This document shows positions 62,780-64,000 of a stretch of 64,000 nt of DNA, in pieces; within the stretch, counting starts at the first letter, position 1, and every line of letters starts with the position of its first letter. The notes under the pieces were generated by a model, which was not told the DNA's origin, ran no database searches, and saw only the letters and a program-made list of their open reading frames with translations. The stretch lies in assembly GCA_002869565.1 (NCBI GenBank), contig PKUJ01000011.1, positions 124,001 to 188,000 on the forward strand, given 5' to 3'. Source of the stretch: Arcobacter sp. (GTDB lineage Bacteria > Campylobacterota > Campylobacteria > Campylobacterales > Arcobacteraceae). The position numbers were made by a program, and so were the translations under genes.

Positions 62780-63674
62780 TTTCTATTGCTTTTCTAACAC
62801 AAGATTCTAAAGAAGTAGTATTTGCAATCTTATAAGAGACATAACTTGGAAAATATTTTGCAGTTGTTTTTCCTATTGAAATTACTTTAAAACTTTTTTG
62901 CCAAATAATGTTTTTGAAAAAACACTCTATGGTTGAAGGTGAAGAGAATATAATTGTTGAATCTTTAGGTAACTCAATCTTTTCTTTGAAGTTTTTATAA
63001 ACAGTTTTATAAACAACTTTTTCATCACATTTTACTTCATTGTCATTTAATATTTTTGTAAAATTAGAAACAATTTTTTCTGCTTTTAAATATAAAACTC
63101 TTTTGTTTTTTAATTGATTTATTAGTTCGTATGCAAACTCATCTCCATGATGTGATTTACCCACAAATGCAAGTCTTCCTTTTAACTCTTTTACAACTTT
63201 TGCTGTTTGTGGAGCTATAACATACGCAGGGATATTCTTCCATTTGGAGTTAAATTTATTTAATGAATAAACGCCATTCTTTGATGTAAAAATTATAGCA
63301 TCGTAATCTGAAAAATCTATGTTTTGCGGTATAACTTCAATATCAAACAATGATAAATTTTTTGCCCATTTTACTTTTTTGTTTCCTAAAATATAAATAT
63401 TTGAATTTCTATTTTTAAAATTCTCAACTAAAGTATTAAAGTATTTACGAATAGTAGAAGATATAAAAGATGATGAAGCAGATAAAGAGATTGATTTGTC
63501 ATTATTTACATGAAATGTAATATTATGTTTACTTAACATAAAAGTTATTTTTATTAGTTCTTTATAGGAGTGTTCATTTGGAATTTCATCAAGAAGAAGA
63601 CTATTTTTTTGTTTGTCATATCTATAATAAATAAGATTTAATTTATTTAATAATTCCAAAATATCCATCTTCAT
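62772..63674 (-). CDS. hemD: Uroporphyrinogen-III synthase (HemD) with N-terminal extension
   Basis: A 300-residue protein. Residues about 95-300 show HemD features: DAIIFTSKNGVYSL, YVIAPQTAKVVKEL, GKSHHGDEFA, KRVLYLKAEKIVSNF, STIIFSSPSTIECF and KVISIGKTTAKYF. HemD cyclises hydroxymethylbilane in haem synthesis. The first 90 residues are an additional domain I do not recognise, and HemD normally has about 210-260 residues. GGAG lies 9 nt before the ATG. Confidence 0.82.
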   Translation of the reverse strand: MKMDILELLNKLNLIYYRYDKQKNSLLLDEIPNEHSYKELIKITFMLSKHNITFHVNNDKSISLSASSSFISSTIRKYFNTLVENFKNRNSNIYILGNKKVKWAKNLSLFDIEVIPQNIDFSDYDAIIFTSKNGVYSLNKFNSKWKNIPAYVIAPQTAKVVKELKGRLAFVGKSHHGDEFAYELINQLKNKRVLYLKAEKIVSNFTKILNDNEVKCDEKVVYKTVYKNFKEKIELPKDSTIIFSSPSTIECFFKNIIWQKSFKVISIGKTTAKYFPSYVSYKIANTTSLESCVRKAIEIK

Positions 63675-63737
63675 AATAAACTGCTCCTAATTAAAAATAG
63701 TAATTATATTATACTGTATTTATTTTTATTAATAAAG

Positions 63738-64000
63738 TGAAGCTAATTTTATCAGATAGTAGTTTGATATAATATTTGAGGAGTTATCAAAAGCTTTTGA
63801 CTGTTTTAATCTACTCTCAAATCCCCATTTGATATAATAACTATATGAAACTTTAAAGATTCCTGTGGGTTTTAATCTACTCTCAAATCCCCATTTGATA
63901 TAATTATACAGCTTTACTTGCAAGAACTGGATGGTTTTAATCTACTCTCAAATCCCCATTTGATATAATAAAAATCTTTTTCAAAATCAAAAGGAATACG
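63738..64000 (+). CRISPR. CRISPR array, start only (probably type II-C)
   Basis: Three identical 36-nt repeats at 63803-63838, 63869-63904 and 63934-63969 begin GTTTTAATCTACTC and end CATTTGATATAAT. Spacers are 29-30 nt (63839-63868, 63905-63933), and a third spacer is cut by the window edge. A degenerate repeat at 63738-63773 keeps only the last 11 bases (TTTGATATAAT) plus scattered matches, and is followed by a 29-nt spacer. 36-nt repeats starting GTTTTA and ending in a -10 box are typical of type II-C. No cas gene is visible in the window. Confidence 0.93.

Noticed and set aside
63729-63923. A 64-codon minus-strand frame encoding a repeated KWGFESRLK sequence
   Set aside because: It is the translation of CRISPR repeats; the periodicity matches the 65-66-bp repeat unit.

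Overview
The window comes from an AT-rich member of the Campylobacterota, most likely the Arcobacter group. Signs of this are the very low GC content, short TATAAT-type -10 boxes without clear -35 boxes, AAGGA-type ribosome sites, many TTG starts, and the gene set: a Campylobacter-type Dld, LutABC, TRAP transporters, RNase J and indirect aminoacylation by GatB and GltX. Family calls rest on motifs and whole-protein resemblance recognised by eye; no database search was run.

Layout. 1-9.7 kb: a partial quinone-oxidoreductase-like gene divergent from an HxlR regulator, a secreted protein, a crotonase, then fetB, gpsA, gatB, a SurA-like chaperone and a large D-lactate dehydrogenase. 9.8-18.7 kb: a lactate/2-oxo-acid module made of TRAP transporter dctPQM, a two-component system and lutABC; with dld it could import and oxidise both lactate isomers. 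18.8-28.9 kb: a methyltransferase, dCMP deaminase, accBC, a DEAD-box helicase, a Pit phosphate transporter, a broken AEC transporter and asnB. 28.9-32.9 kb: tRNA-Val(GAC), an orphan TRAP binding protein and a fumarate-reductase-like AB pair behind a Phd-like gene. 33-41.6 kb: a long minus-strand housekeeping operon ksgA-rnj-kdsD-rluB-rarA-hemJ-phoH. 41.7-46.7 kb: plus-strand hisF, a SIMPL protein, a nucleoside phosphorylase, rlmN, a 35-residue membrane protein, gltX and an RRM protein.

47-62.8 kb is a metal (probably copper) island: a CusCBA-like RND pump with a YtkA-like secreted protein, duplicated OmpR/histidine-kinase pairs, a Met/His-rich periplasmic peptide, a copZ-arsR-copA operon, and an hvfABC-like RiPP operon (Cys-repeat precursor, DUF692 MNIO enzyme, DUF2063 partner). 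Three promoters in this island share direct repeats of a TTCC(A/T)CA half-site spaced exactly 11 bp, and the hvfA promoter has a degenerate version. The window ends in hemD and the first units of a CRISPR array whose repeats end in a TATAAT box.

Other points. Four genes carry a single in-frame premature stop (helicase RGG tail, AEC transporter, RNase J, copA codon 3), all explicable as G-to-T changes. Two parS-like palindromes lie 5.5 kb apart. The 46.7-47.0 kb intergenic region contains two inward-facing identical -10 boxes around a hairpin whose loop is a Shine-Dalgarno sequence on one strand and an anti-Shine-Dalgarno sequence on the other, which suggests an antisense small-RNA pair.
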